Assembly (NCBI GenBank): GCA_046160675.1
Contig: JBJXHH010000005.1
Location: 1 to 19,734 of the forward strand
Origin: JACMJP01 sp046160675
GTDB taxonomy: Bacteria; Bacteroidota; Bacteroidia; Chitinophagales; BACL12
Direction: 5' to 3'
DNA length: 19,734 nucleotides
Positions within the stretch are counted from its first letter, which is position 1, and each line of letters starts with the position of its first letter. The notes below the pieces were generated by a model, which saw only the letters and a program-made list of their open reading frames with translations, made no database searches and had not been told where the DNA came from. The translations under genes were made by a program, and so were the position numbers. This document shows, piece after piece, positions 7,098 through 16,179 of this stretch.

Positions 7098-7682
7098 ATG
7101 CCGCTTCAGAAAGCGAACAAATATGATGTAATTAAACAGGCATTGAGCCTCTTCAGGGTGCAAGGCTACCATAAAACCACAATGTCGGACATTGGAAATG
7201 CTTGCGGACTATTAAAGGGAAGTATCTACCATTATTTTACATCGAAAGAAGATCTCATGAGGTCTGTTTTAGAGGTGCTTCGGGACCATTACAGGGATAA
7301 AGTTTTTGTGTTTGCCTATGATGAAAAACTATCAGCAAAACAAAAGTTGAATCTACTGGGCGAAAAATGTATTGATGTATTTGCAAATGGGGAAGGCGCA
7401 TGCCTGATGGCAAATATTGCCATGGAAACCAATGATGTTGTGCCTGAATTCAGGAAACCCATCAAAGAATTTTTTGACGATTGGGTCCAGGCGTTGACAC
7501 ATATATATAAAGAAAGATACAGCGAAGATGCTGCATTATTCTTTGCCAGGGAAACAGTTTGCGCTATTGAAGGTGCAGCTATGATGATGCGCATTTATAA
7601 TGATAAGAATTACCTGTATAAGGCGCAGGAAATGATCATGGAGAAGTTTGAAAAAGCAAGTAAAGAAGCATTAATTAGTTAA
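7098..7682 (+). CDS. TetR-family transcriptional regulator of the beta-oxidation operon
   Basis: This is a 194-residue regulator with the usual TetR plan. The N-terminal DNA-binding domain (about 8-55) has helix 1 YDVIKQALSLFRVQGYHKT, the turn-helix segment TMSDIGNACGLLKGSIYHYFTSKEDL (28-53), and then an alpha-helical ligand and dimer domain. The next Met is residue 29, inside the HTH, so the ATG at 7098 is the only sensible start. It sits 10 nt ahead of the FadN-type gene and leads the operon, which suggests it represses the fad genes and itself and is released by a fatty acyl-CoA or a related ligand. Function and ligand are inferred from the neighbours; the family assignment is from sequence. 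A palindrome overlapping its own candidate promoter supports autoregulation. Confidence 0.9.
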   Translation: MPLQKANKYDVIKQALSLFRVQGYHKTTMSDIGNACGLLKGSIYHYFTSKEDLMRSVLEVLRDHYRDKVFVFAYDEKLSAKQKLNLLGEKCIDVFANGEGACLMANIAMETNDVVPEFRKPIKEFFDDWVQALTHIYKERYSEDAALFFARETVCAIEGAAMMMRIYNDKNYLYKAQEMIMEKFEKASKEALIS

Positions 7683-7692
7683 GACAAGAAAC

Positions 7693-10086
7693 ATGGTAAT
7701 GAACAGAATTATAAAAAAAGTAGCAGTACTGGGCAGTGGAGTAATGGGAAGCCGTATTGCATGCCATTTTGCAAACATTGGTGTTCAAGTTGTTTTACTG
7801 GATATTATTCCAATGAATTTGTCAGATGAAGAAAAGAAAAAGCCAGCATTGAGAAACAAACTTGTGAATGACAGTTTACAAACTGCGGTGAAACAAAACC
7901 CGTCCCCGGTTTATTCGCAAAAAGTATTGAAGAAAATTACAACCGGAAATTTTGAAGATGACTTAACTAAAATTTCTGACTGTGACTGGGTGATAGAAGT
8001 GGTTGTTGAAAATCTCGACATCAAAAAACAACTATTTGAAAAAGTAGATGTACTTAGGAAACCAGGAACTCTTATCACTTCCAACACTTCAGGTATTCCA
8101 ATCCATCTCATGAAGGAAGGAAGAAGTAATGATTTCAGAAAACATTTTTGCGGAACACATTTTTTTAACCCGCCCCGGTATTTAAAACTTTTGGAAATAA
8201 TACCAACTCCTGAAACCGATACATCGGTAGTTGATTTTCTGATGGACTACGGCGACAGGTTCTTAGGAAAAACAACCGTACTTTGTAAAGACACTCCCGC
8301 CTTTATTGCAAATCGTATTGGTGTATATAGTATCATGGCTGTTCTGAATGTGATGGAGAAGCTAAACCTCTCTATTGATGAGGTTGATCTTTTAACAGGT
8401 CCTGTTTCAGGCAGGCCAAAGTCTGCAACCTTCAGAACTGCTGATGTAGTGGGCATTGATACATTAATTAAAGTTGCAAAGAATACTTATGATGCATGCC
8501 CCAAGGATGAAAGCAGGGAGATGTTTCAAATTCCACCTTATATAAATAAATTGATTGAAAATAAGTGGTTGGGGGACAAAACCGGACAAGGTTTTTTTAA
8601 GAAAACAAAAAATGAAAAAGGTGAAACAGAGATACTAACGCTCAACTTAACATCTCTCGAGTATCAAAAAACATCCAAGTCAAAGTTTGCAACACTTGAT
8701 GCTGTTAAACCTATAGATAATCTCAGGGAAAGGATAAAATTACTGCATAATGGAAAAGATAAGGCAGGTGAATTTTATCGGTCCGTCACTTTTTATGTCA
8801 ACCAATATGTAAGTAATCGAATCCCTGAAATTGCAGACGAGTTATATAAAATTGATGATGCGGTGAAAGCAGGCTTTGGATGGGAACTCGGCCCGTTCGA
8901 AACATGGGACATACTTGGAGTTGAAAACATTGTAAAGCAAATGGATGCTTCAAATCAAAAACCTGCAAAGTGGGTTTATGATATGCTGGAATCAGGAAAT
9001 ACTTCGTTCTATAAAATTGAAAATGGGAAAAGGAAGTATTACGACATCAATACAAAAGAATACTTAGACATACCGGGAACCGATACATGTATTATTCTTG
9101 ATAACTATCGTTCACAAAAACCTATTTGGAAAAATAACGGTGCCACATTACATGATATCGGCGATGGAATTTTGAACCTTGAATTTCACATGAAGATGAA
9201 TGTGATTGGCAGTGAAATTCTGGAAGGTATAAATAAGTCAATTGATATTGCAGAAAAAAATTATAGGGGATTGGTTATTGGTAATGATGCCACTAATTTT
9301 TCCGCAGGAGCAAACCTCGCTATGATGTTGATGCTTGCCATTGACCAGGAATATGATGAATTAAACATGGCAATAAAATATTTCCAAAACACTATCATGC
9401 GAGTTCGGTATTCAGGAATTCCTGTTGCTGTTTGCCCGCATGGATTGGCGCTTGGTGGTGGTTGCGAAATGACTATGCACAGTGATATTGCAGTTGCAGC
9501 TTCTGAAACATATATTGGTTTAGTGGAAGTAGGTGCAGGATTAATTCCTGCGGGTGGGGGAACAAAGGAATTTGCCCTTCGGGCAAGTGATAAATACTTT
9601 AAAGGTGATATTGAAATTCCAACATTGCAGGAAATGAGTTTGAACATTGCGATGGCAAAAGTTGCAACCAGTGCAAGAGAGGCTTTTGAATTGGGGATAT
9701 TGAGAAATGGAATTGACAAGGAAGTAATTAACAATAATCGTGTTATAGCAGAGGCAAAAGATTATGTAATTGAATTAGCAGATGCAGGCTATGTACAACC
9801 ACTGCCGAGAAATGATATTAAAGTGTTGGGAAGAACTGCGCTGGGAAGTTTTTATGTAGGCATTGCAAGCCTAAGAATGGCGGGATATATTTCTGAACAT
9901 GATGAAAAAATTGCCAAGAAGGCATGTTATATTTTATGCGGAGGCGATTTATCTCAGTCCACAGAAGTAAATGAACAATATTTATTGGACTTGGAGAGGG
10001 AAGCATTTTTATCCCTCCTTGGTGAGAAAAAAACATTAGAGAGAATGCAATTTATTTTAAAAACAGGTAAACCATTGAGGAATTAA
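7693..10086 (+). CDS. fadN: 3-hydroxyacyl-CoA dehydrogenase / enoyl-CoA hydratase, FadN type
   Basis: A 797-residue bifunctional beta-oxidation enzyme in the Bacillus FadN order: dehydrogenase first, hydratase last (opposite to FadB). The NAD-binding fold begins with GSGVMG (14-19); GTHFFNPP carries the catalytic His156, paired with Glu168 in KLLEII. The dehydrogenase C-terminal helices run to about 450 (a second lobe includes FGWELGPFETWD at 395-405). The hydratase/isomerase domain (about 485-680) has an oxyanion-hole segment near 526-541 (GLVIGNDATNFSAGAN). It also has GGGCE (Glu592) and VEVGAGLIPAGGG (Glu612), matching the two catalytic glutamates of enoyl-CoA hydratase at the expected 20-residue spacing. 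A helical tail ends the protein. It hydrates 2-enoyl-CoA and oxidises L-3-hydroxyacyl-CoA with NAD. A second ATG at 7699 is equally plausible. It lies 3 nt before fadA. Confidence 0.95.
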   Translation: MVMNRIIKKVAVLGSGVMGSRIACHFANIGVQVVLLDIIPMNLSDEEKKKPALRNKLVNDSLQTAVKQNPSPVYSQKVLKKITTGNFEDDLTKISDCDWVIEVVVENLDIKKQLFEKVDVLRKPGTLITSNTSGIPIHLMKEGRSNDFRKHFCGTHFFNPPRYLKLLEIIPTPETDTSVVDFLMDYGDRFLGKTTVLCKDTPAFIANRIGVYSIMAVLNVMEKLNLSIDEVDLLTGPVSGRPKSATFRTADVVGIDTLIKVAKNTYDACPKDESREMFQIPPYINKLIENKWLGDKTGQGFFKKTKNEKGETEILTLNLTSLEYQKTSKSKFATLDAVKPIDNLRERIKLLHNGKDKAGEFYRSVTFYVNQYVSNRIPEIADELYKIDDAVKAGFGWELGPFETWDILGVENIVKQMDASNQKPAKWVYDMLESGNTSFYKIENGKRKYYDINTKEYLDIPGTDTCIILDNYRSQKPIWKNNGATLHDIGDGILNLEFHMKMNVIGSEILEGINKSIDIAEKNYRGLVIGNDATNFSAGANLAMMLMLAIDQEYDELNMAIKYFQNTIMRVRYSGIPVAVCPHGLALGGGCEMTMHSDIAVAASETYIGLVEVGAGLIPAGGGTKEFALRASDKYFKGDIEIPTLQEMSLNIAMAKVATSAREAFELGILRNGIDKEVINNNRVIAEAKDYVIELADAGYVQPLPRNDIKVLGRTALGSFYVGIASLRMAGYISEHDEKIAKKACYILCGGDLSQSTEVNEQYLLDLEREAFLSLLGEKKTLERMQFILKTGKPLRN

Positions 10087-10089
10087 ACT

Positions 10090-11268
10090 ATGCAGGAAGC
10101 CTATATTATTGGCGGACTCAGAACCGCTGTCGGAAAAGCGCCAAGGGGTGTATTTCGTTTTACAAGACCTGACGATCTTGCCGTGAATGTGATTCAACAA
10201 TTGTTGAATCAATTTCCGCAACTTGAAAAAGAAAGAGTAGAAGACCTCATAGTTGGAAATGCTGTGCCCGAAGCGGAGCAAGGGTTACAGATAGGAAGGC
10301 AAATTGCGGTTCGTGCCTTGGGAAAAAATACCGCAGGCATCACAATTAACAGGTATTGCGCAAGCGGGGTAGAGGCGATCGCTATCGCAACAGCAAAAAT
10401 AAAATCGGGCATGGCTGATTGCATTATTGCCGGTGGAACAGAAAGTATGAGTTTAGTTCCAACTACAGGATGGAAGATTGCATTGAATTACGAAGTTGCC
10501 CAAAATCATCCTGATTATTTAATAGGGATGGGATTAACCGCAGAAAATGTTGCAAAACAATTTAACATTTCAAGAGAAGATGCTGATGTGTTTTCATTTA
10601 ACTCACATCAAAAAGCAATTCAGGCAATTGATAACGGATTTTTCAAAGATGGTATTGCACCCATCGAAGTAACTGAAGTTTATGTAAATGAAAAAAATAA
10701 AAGAGCTGAAAAAAAGTATGTAGTTGATACAGACGAAGGGCCTAGAAGAGATACAAACATTGATGCCTTAACAAAATTAAAACCTGTGTTTGCAGCAAAA
10801 GGAATTGTCACTGCCGGAAACTCTTCACAGACTTCAGATGGTGCTGCATTTGTGATTGTGATGAGTGAAAAAATGATGAAGGAACTAAATATTCAACCCA
10901 TCGCAAAAATGATAGCATGCGCAAGTGTGGGTGTAGAGCCGGGCATCATGGGCATTGGTCCTGTTGCTGCTATTCCGAAAGCACTCGAACAGGCAAACAT
11001 GAAATTAGATGATATTGATCTCGTCGAATTAAATGAGGCCTTTGCATGTCAGGCTTTAGCCGTTATCAGAGAAGCAAATCTTAATACCGAAAAGGTAAAC
11101 ATTCATGGCGGTGCAGTAGCATTGGGCCACCCGCTGGGTTGTACCGGAACAAAACTTACGGTGCAAATATTAAATGACCTGAAACGGCTGGGCAAAAAAT
11201 ATGGAATGGTGACAGCATGTGTTGGTGGCGGGCAGGGGATTGCCGGAATTTATGAACGATTAAACTAA
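10090..11268 (+). CDS. fadA: Acetyl-CoA acyltransferase (3-ketoacyl-CoA thiolase)
   Basis: This 392-residue thiolase cleaves 3-ketoacyl-CoA with CoA to acetyl-CoA and a shortened acyl-CoA, the last beta-oxidation step. Catalytic residues are all present: nucleophile Cys90 in NRYCASGVEA, the NEAFA loop (315-319), His347 in GGAVALGHPLGCTG, and second Cys377 in CVGGGQGIAGIYE. Length and motif order are those of the degradative thiolases. The start is 3 nt after the FadN-type stop, so the two are almost certainly translated from one message and probably work together as a degradative complex. A biosynthetic acetoacetyl-CoA thiolase is the alternative, but the operon context argues for beta-oxidation. 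Confidence 0.95.
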   Translation: MQEAYIIGGLRTAVGKAPRGVFRFTRPDDLAVNVIQQLLNQFPQLEKERVEDLIVGNAVPEAEQGLQIGRQIAVRALGKNTAGITINRYCASGVEAIAIATAKIKSGMADCIIAGGTESMSLVPTTGWKIALNYEVAQNHPDYLIGMGLTAENVAKQFNISREDADVFSFNSHQKAIQAIDNGFFKDGIAPIEVTEVYVNEKNKRAEKKYVVDTDEGPRRDTNIDALTKLKPVFAAKGIVTAGNSSQTSDGAAFVIVMSEKMMKELNIQPIAKMIACASVGVEPGIMGIGPVAAIPKALEQANMKLDDIDLVELNEAFACQALAVIREANLNTEKVNIHGGAVALGHPLGCTGTKLTVQILNDLKRLGKKYGMVTACVGGGQGIAGIYERLN

Positions 11269-11299
11269 GTATACAAATATTCAACTTTAAAATTTTTAT

Positions 11300-13093
11300 A
11301 TGTCTGATGTAACAGAAAAATTAATTGTAGTAAAAGGCGGAGAGTTTCTCATTAAAGAATCAACCCCTGAAGAAATTTTCATACCAGAGGAATTGAATGA
11401 AGAACAACTCATGATAAAACAAATGGCAAAAGATTTTGTAGATACTGAAGTATTTACAAAACTTGATGCTATTGATGACCATGAGCCCGGTTTAGTTCCC
11501 TCATTATTGGAAAAATGTGGTGATCTTGGTTTACTCGGCGTTACTATTCCTGAAGAATACGGAGGCTTTGCTAAAGATTTTAACACCGGCACTTGCGTAA
11601 CTGAAATAGTGGGTGCTGCTCATGCATTTTCTGTTGCTTACTCTGCACACACAGGAATTGGTATGCTTCCTATTTTGTACTTCGGGAGTGATTATCTGAA
11701 AGAAAAATATTTACCCGGATTAAGCTCAGGGAAACTGAAAGCAAGCTATTGCCTTACTGAACCAGGCAGTGGCAGTGATGCACTTGCCGCAAAATCAAAA
11801 GCAGAATTAAGCGCCGATGGAAAGAACTACATTCTGAATGGGCAAAAAATGTGGATCACAAATGCAGGCTTTGCCGATGTGTTCATTGTTTTCGCAAAAA
11901 TTGATGGGAAAGATTTTACAGGATTTGTAGTTGACAGAAATACCGATGGTTTAAGTATTGGCCATGAAGAAAAGAAAATGGGAATAAAAGGTTCAAGCAC
12001 CTGCCAGGTGTTTTTTGAAAACTGCAAAGTACCGGTTGAAAATGTTTTAGGTGAAATTGGCAAAGGTCATCTCATTGCATTCAATATCTTAAATATTGGA
12101 AGAATTAAATTAGCCATGGCAGCAATGGGCGGTAATGTAAGAGCCGTAAATTCTTCTGTGCAATATGCGAATGAAAGAGAGCAGTTTGGAAAATCCATTT
12201 CTTCTTTCGGTGCAATAAAATATAAACTCAGCGAAATGGTTATTAAAAATGAAGCGCTGAAGTCTGCCATCTGGCGAACAAGTAATTACATAGATGATGC
12301 AAAGAAATTGATGTTAGAAAAAGGCAAATCTATTTCCGAGGCAAATTTGAAAGCGGCTGAAGAATTTGCGATAGAATGTGCCATGTTGAAGGTAATTGGT
12401 AGTGAAGCTTTAGATTATTGTGTTGATGAGACAGTGCAGATATTTGGTGGTTACGGATTCAGTGAGGAATACCCTGCTGCAAGAGGTTACAGGGATGCGA
12501 GGATTAACAGGATTTTTGAAGGAACAAATGAAATTAATCGCTTGCTTTCTGTTGATATGCTTTTAAAAAGAGTGATGAAGGGCCAAATAGATATGATGAC
12601 CCCGGCATTGGCTGTGCAGAAAGAATTGATGAGTATTCCTGATTTTAGTTCTGATGAAGAAAGTGAATTTGCCGCAGAAGAAAAAACTGTGAAGAATATG
12701 AAGAAAGCATTTTTTTTAGTAGCCGGTGCAGCAGTACAAAAACTGATGATGCAATTAAAAGATGAACAGGAAATATTAATGTCTGCTGCTGATATGATGA
12801 ATGAAATTTATCTTGCTGAATCATTATTGCTCAGAGTAAAAAAATTACAGGCATCAAAACCTGCTGAAGAATTTACTTTGTATAAAGACATGGCAAAAAT
12901 ATTTTTTACTGATTCTGTTGACAGGCTGAATAAAGCAGGGAAAACAGCCATCAATGCATTTGCAGAAGGAGATGAATTAAATATGATGCTGCTTGGATTA
13001 AAACGATTTACAAAATATGAATCGTTTAATACTACAAAAGCAAGAAGAAGAATAGCAGATAAGGTGATTGAAGCAGGCGGGTATTGCTTCTAA
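11300..13093 (+). CDS. fadE: Acyl-CoA dehydrogenase, long form with C-terminal extension
   Basis: This 597-residue flavoprotein is the size of Bacillus FadE and of VLCAD/ACAD9-type enzymes. It introduces the trans-2 double bond into acyl-CoA and passes electrons to an electron-transfer flavoprotein, which is not encoded in this window. Landmarks are LTEPGSGSDA (152-161) and KMWITNAGFAD (183-193) around the flavin, EREQFGKSI (292-300), the ECAMLKVIGSEALDYCVDETVQIFGGYGFSEEYPAAR stretch (359-395), and IFEGTNEINR (405-414), whose Glu407 aligns with the catalytic base. The remaining 180 residues form the helical extension seen in the long-chain branch, which suggests medium- to long-chain substrates. 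It follows fadA by 31 nt and closes the operon. I see no strong terminator hairpin behind it. Confidence 0.94.
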   Translation: MSDVTEKLIVVKGGEFLIKESTPEEIFIPEELNEEQLMIKQMAKDFVDTEVFTKLDAIDDHEPGLVPSLLEKCGDLGLLGVTIPEEYGGFAKDFNTGTCVTEIVGAAHAFSVAYSAHTGIGMLPILYFGSDYLKEKYLPGLSSGKLKASYCLTEPGSGSDALAAKSKAELSADGKNYILNGQKMWITNAGFADVFIVFAKIDGKDFTGFVVDRNTDGLSIGHEEKKMGIKGSSTCQVFFENCKVPVENVLGEIGKGHLIAFNILNIGRIKLAMAAMGGNVRAVNSSVQYANEREQFGKSISSFGAIKYKLSEMVIKNEALKSAIWRTSNYIDDAKKLMLEKGKSISEANLKAAEEFAIECAMLKVIGSEALDYCVDETVQIFGGYGFSEEYPAARGYRDARINRIFEGTNEINRLLSVDMLLKRVMKGQIDMMTPALAVQKELMSIPDFSSDEESEFAAEEKTVKNMKKAFFLVAGAAVQKLMMQLKDEQEILMSAADMMNEIYLAESLLLRVKKLQASKPAEEFTLYKDMAKIFFTDSVDRLNKAGKTAINAFAEGDELNMMLLGLKRFTKYESFNTTKARRRIADKVIEAGGYCF

Positions 13094-13500
13094 GGCTATT
13101 TATTATTCTCCTCATGTGGGTAATATTTTACACTATTAAGGAAAAATATTTCTGATTTTTAATCATGGGCCGACCCACTAATAATTCTTGAAATTCATAC
13201 CACGAAAGGGCCTTGAGTCCAACTCATAATTGCTCTGATTAGACTATTGCATAATGTAGATAGTTTGTTTTCAGCTAATCTCATGTTGGGCATCATTATG
13301 GGACAACACTCCACGAATATAATGTGTGAATTATATAATTACTTCCTGTAATTGTGTAAGACTTTATTAGAATTAATAAACAACCTTTGTAAAGAGGTAA
13401 ATGCAACTTATTTAAAATCAAATTAAAAGCTCTCCTAATATAAAAAATTGGAGAAAGACAGCTAAAGAAACTTGCGCATCTGTACCTTATAAATTAAAAT
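13094..13500. other. 407-bp stretch with no gene seen
   Basis: No frame longer than a few dozen codons with plausible content was found on either strand, and no tRNA-like or structured RNA pattern is evident. A short TGGG-ccga-CCCA inverted repeat and a weak TCTCC/GGAGA pair occur, but neither has a T-run. The region presumably holds the 3' end signals of the fad operon and the promoter of the next gene. I could not identify a convincing -7 box. Confidence 0.5.
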
Positions 13501-14628
13501 ATGAAAATAATTTTCCTATTCTTGTTTTATTTCACAACACACTTTTTGTGTTTACAAACCTATGCACAGCCCAATAGTGTATTTGCTTTAGATACTGAAG
13601 GGTGGATAACCGGATGTGATGGGTCATGTTCAGCTCCTTTTGATAATTGGTCTGCAGTAAATGGCAATCCTTCGGGTTGTTATAAAGGTACGGATAACTC
13701 ATCCGGTACCTGGTATTTTTATAGTTCACCCTCCTTTAATACTGATATCTCTTCTTATTATGGTCAATCATTAAATTTTGATTTAAAGCAAAACACAAAT
13801 CTGTTTCAAACAAACGAACCTGATGTGATGCTCTGTAAATCAGCTGACACCATGATCGTTTATAGCACATCTGTAAATCCCGGCAACATATGGACTTCTT
13901 ATTCAGTACCTCTTAGTGAAACGGGCTGGAAATACAATGATCTTTCCGGGGCTTCGGTGACTTATGCTGACATGATCTCATTTTTGAGCAATATATACTA
14001 TATAAAAATAAGAGGGGATTATTCGCTACTTACAACAGAAACTTCCTGGTTAGATAATGTAAATATTTCTGATGTAATTCTGCTTCCCATTCAATTGTCA
14101 GAATTCAGAGGAGAAATTAAAAACATCAACTCAGTATTGCTTTCATGGAAAACTTTATCTGAAACTAGTTGTAATTATTTTCAAATTGAAAAGAGTATAA
14201 ATGGAGCAATGAGCTTTGATTCCATTGGAGTAAAGAATGCTTTTGGAACAACATCGGTGCAACAATCTTATGATTTTTATGATGAATATTTTGAAACACC
14301 CGCTTACTATAGATTAAAAATCACCGACAATAATATGCACTCTTATTATTCCGAAATAATCTCAGTTATAGATGCGCCTGCGCCAACAATTAGTTTATAT
14401 CCTAACCCAGCTTCAAATCAATGTACCATCGAAAATAAATCAGGCTCCTTTTCTTCATGCATCATAACTGTAGTGGATAGTTATAAGAAAATTATCATGT
14501 ATAACTATCCAACCGGTAGTTCAGAAAAAGCAACCCTTGATGTGAGTTCTTTTCCCAATGGTATCTATTATGTATCGATAATTAATTCCACTTCACTAGA
14601 TACTTATCCTTTACTGGTGATACACTAA
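13501..14628 (+). CDS. Secreted laminin-B-like protein with T9SS sorting tail
   Basis: The 375-residue product has a signal peptide (1-22, ending TYAQ). Residues about 68-190 resemble the laminin B (laminin IV type A) fold: WYFYSSPSFNTD followed by YYGQSLNFDL, then DVMLC and a W-containing strand (WTSYSVPL and GW at 142-143). This domain is usually seen in extracellular matrix and cell-surface proteins. A beta-sandwich module of the common Bacteroidota type follows at about 193-290 (LPIQLSEFRGE, LLSWKTLSETSCNYFQIEKS, YYRLKITD). The tail begins ISLYPNP (297-303) and ends NGIYYVSI, a type A sorting signal. The product is therefore exported across the outer membrane and probably surface-anchored or released. 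Ligand unknown. The next gene starts 79 nt downstream and may share its message. Confidence 0.8.
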   Translation: MKIIFLFLFYFTTHFLCLQTYAQPNSVFALDTEGWITGCDGSCSAPFDNWSAVNGNPSGCYKGTDNSSGTWYFYSSPSFNTDISSYYGQSLNFDLKQNTNLFQTNEPDVMLCKSADTMIVYSTSVNPGNIWTSYSVPLSETGWKYNDLSGASVTYADMISFLSNIYYIKIRGDYSLLTTETSWLDNVNISDVILLPIQLSEFRGEIKNINSVLLSWKTLSETSCNYFQIEKSINGAMSFDSIGVKNAFGTTSVQQSYDFYDEYFETPAYYRLKITDNNMHSYYSEIISVIDAPAPTISLYPNPASNQCTIENKSGSFSSCIITVVDSYKKIIMYNYPTGSSEKATLDVSSFPNGIYYVSIINSTSLDTYPLLVIH

Positions 14629-14707
14629 TACACAAAAATTAACTAAAAATTTAAAACAGATCAAAAAAAATTAAAAAAAGATTATTTAACCAATTAATAT
14701 AAAATGT

Positions 14708-16159
14708 ATGAAAAAAAATTTACTCATATTTTCACTAATTACCTTCATCGCAATGCAAAATTCATATTCTCAGACTCTGTATGAATATACATTTGATCAT
14801 TATGGAATTAGTAATTATACCAATCCGAACATTATGTCTACTAAGCTGCGCCGGGGAAATGGAGCCAAAGGTGCCGGGGACTCATGCCCTCTTGGATTTA
14901 ATACAAAGAAATTCGATACTAGTGAAATCTATGATCCTACAACCACATCAATAATTCTGGAATTAATACCTAACCCTGGTGTAACAATGACTTTGAGTTC
15001 CATGACATCAGATCTGCGCATAACTGCAAAGGGGCCTTTGTATGTGAGATATGCTTATAGTTTGGATTCAGGTATAACTTGGACTGCACTTGGTTATGAT
15101 TTTACTCCACTAATTGCAGAATGCGGAGGAAGCTTTACTACCAGCCCATGGGATATGCCTGATTTTTCTACTGATCAACAATTGTTTATACGGATAACTG
15201 GATATGGTTCGATTGATAGTACAGGAAGACTAAATGTTTCAAACCTTATCATCAATGGCACCCTTGAAATGATTGATGAGGATGGAGATGGATATGGGAC
15301 TTATATAGATTGTGATGATTCCAATCCCGATATTCACCCTGGTGCATTCGAAATCTGTAACGACATTGATGAAGATTGCGATGGTGTGGCTTCTGAACTT
15401 TCTTCTACTATCTGGCCATATGGTACAATTAATTTATGTAAACATGAATTCATAACCTTGCATGCAAATTCAGGGTATAGTGACTATAAATGGCTTAAGA
15501 ATGGTTATATGATTCCAGGCCAAACTGATTCAACTATCTATACTGATAAACCAGGCTATTACCAGGTTATTATTTCTGATGGAGATTGCATTGACACTTC
15601 CGAAGTTCAGGCTATCACTACAATTGAAAATCCTTATGCTAATATTTATTATCCGGAAGGACTTGATCTTTGTTTGGATGATTCACTAAAATTAAAAGCA
15701 AGCTATGGAGATGATTATTTCTGGCAATGGTACAAAGATGGAGAAGCTTTGATATTTGAAAATAATTACAAAATGCCGGCTGTTGAGGCTGGTAACTACT
15801 ACTGTGAAGTTTCAAACATTTACGGATGTACAAGGTATACTGATACAGTGGAAGTAATAAATTCCTGCAGAATGCCCGGAGATAATTCGAATCTCACACT
15901 TGAATCCTTTTCAATATATCCTAACCCGGCGCATGATATGATTGTTATCAATTCGCAATTTTCTGATACCCTTTCAGGCTCAGTTATGATGAAAATATAT
16001 GATATCAATGGAAAAGAGTTAAGAGTATTAAACTTATCTATAGAGCATGGTGCTTTTACTCAAACCCTAAACATATCAGAATTCGTAAATGGGATTTACA
16101 TAATTACGGTATTTAATAATACTGAATCACATTCTGTAAAATTCTCTGTAAGCAGATAA
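14708..16159 (+). CDS. Secreted Ig-like protein with MopE-type metal motif and T9SS tail
   Basis: The 483-residue product has a signal peptide (1-21, MKKNLLIFSLITFIAM...YSQ). An N-terminal beta-rich region follows (about 25-185). At 190-226 there is a dense acidic and cysteine motif (DEDGDGYG, DCDDSNPDIHPGA, EICNDIDEDCDG), the MopE-type putative metal-binding repeat found in many secreted proteins of Bacteroidota and Myxococcota; calcium is the likeliest ligand, which is inference. Two Ig-like sections follow (about 237-305 with KWLKNG, and 308-388 with WQWYKDG and AGNYYCEVSN). The C-terminus starts FSIYPNP (401-407) and ends NGIYIITV, a type A T9SS sorting tail. It may be a cell-surface adhesin, but partner and role cannot be read. 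A terminator follows at 16180-16207. Confidence 0.82.
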   Translation: MKKNLLIFSLITFIAMQNSYSQTLYEYTFDHYGISNYTNPNIMSTKLRRGNGAKGAGDSCPLGFNTKKFDTSEIYDPTTTSIILELIPNPGVTMTLSSMTSDLRITAKGPLYVRYAYSLDSGITWTALGYDFTPLIAECGGSFTTSPWDMPDFSTDQQLFIRITGYGSIDSTGRLNVSNLIINGTLEMIDEDGDGYGTYIDCDDSNPDIHPGAFEICNDIDEDCDGVASELSSTIWPYGTINLCKHEFITLHANSGYSDYKWLKNGYMIPGQTDSTIYTDKPGYYQVIISDGDCIDTSEVQAITTIENPYANIYYPEGLDLCLDDSLKLKASYGDDYFWQWYKDGEALIFENNYKMPAVEAGNYYCEVSNIYGCTRYTDTVEVINSCRMPGDNSNLTLESFSIYPNPAHDMIVINSQFSDTLSGSVMMKIYDINGKELRVLNLSIEHGAFTQTLNISEFVNGIYIITVFNNTESHSVKFSVSR

Positions 16160-16179
16160 TAAACTTCAGATCAAAAAAA

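Noticed and set aside
9261..9734. 157-residue minus-strand open frame inside the hydratase domain
   Set aside because: It lies wholly opposite a clearly conserved enzyme domain and shows no recognisable protein features.
7693..10086. Assignment of the bifunctional enzyme as FadB/FadJ
   Set aside because: The dehydrogenase comes first and the hydratase last, the reverse of FadB and FadJ; the order is that of FadN.
13165..13176. TGGG-CCGA-CCCA inverted repeat as terminator of the fad operon
   Set aside because: Only a 4-bp stem with no T-run behind it.
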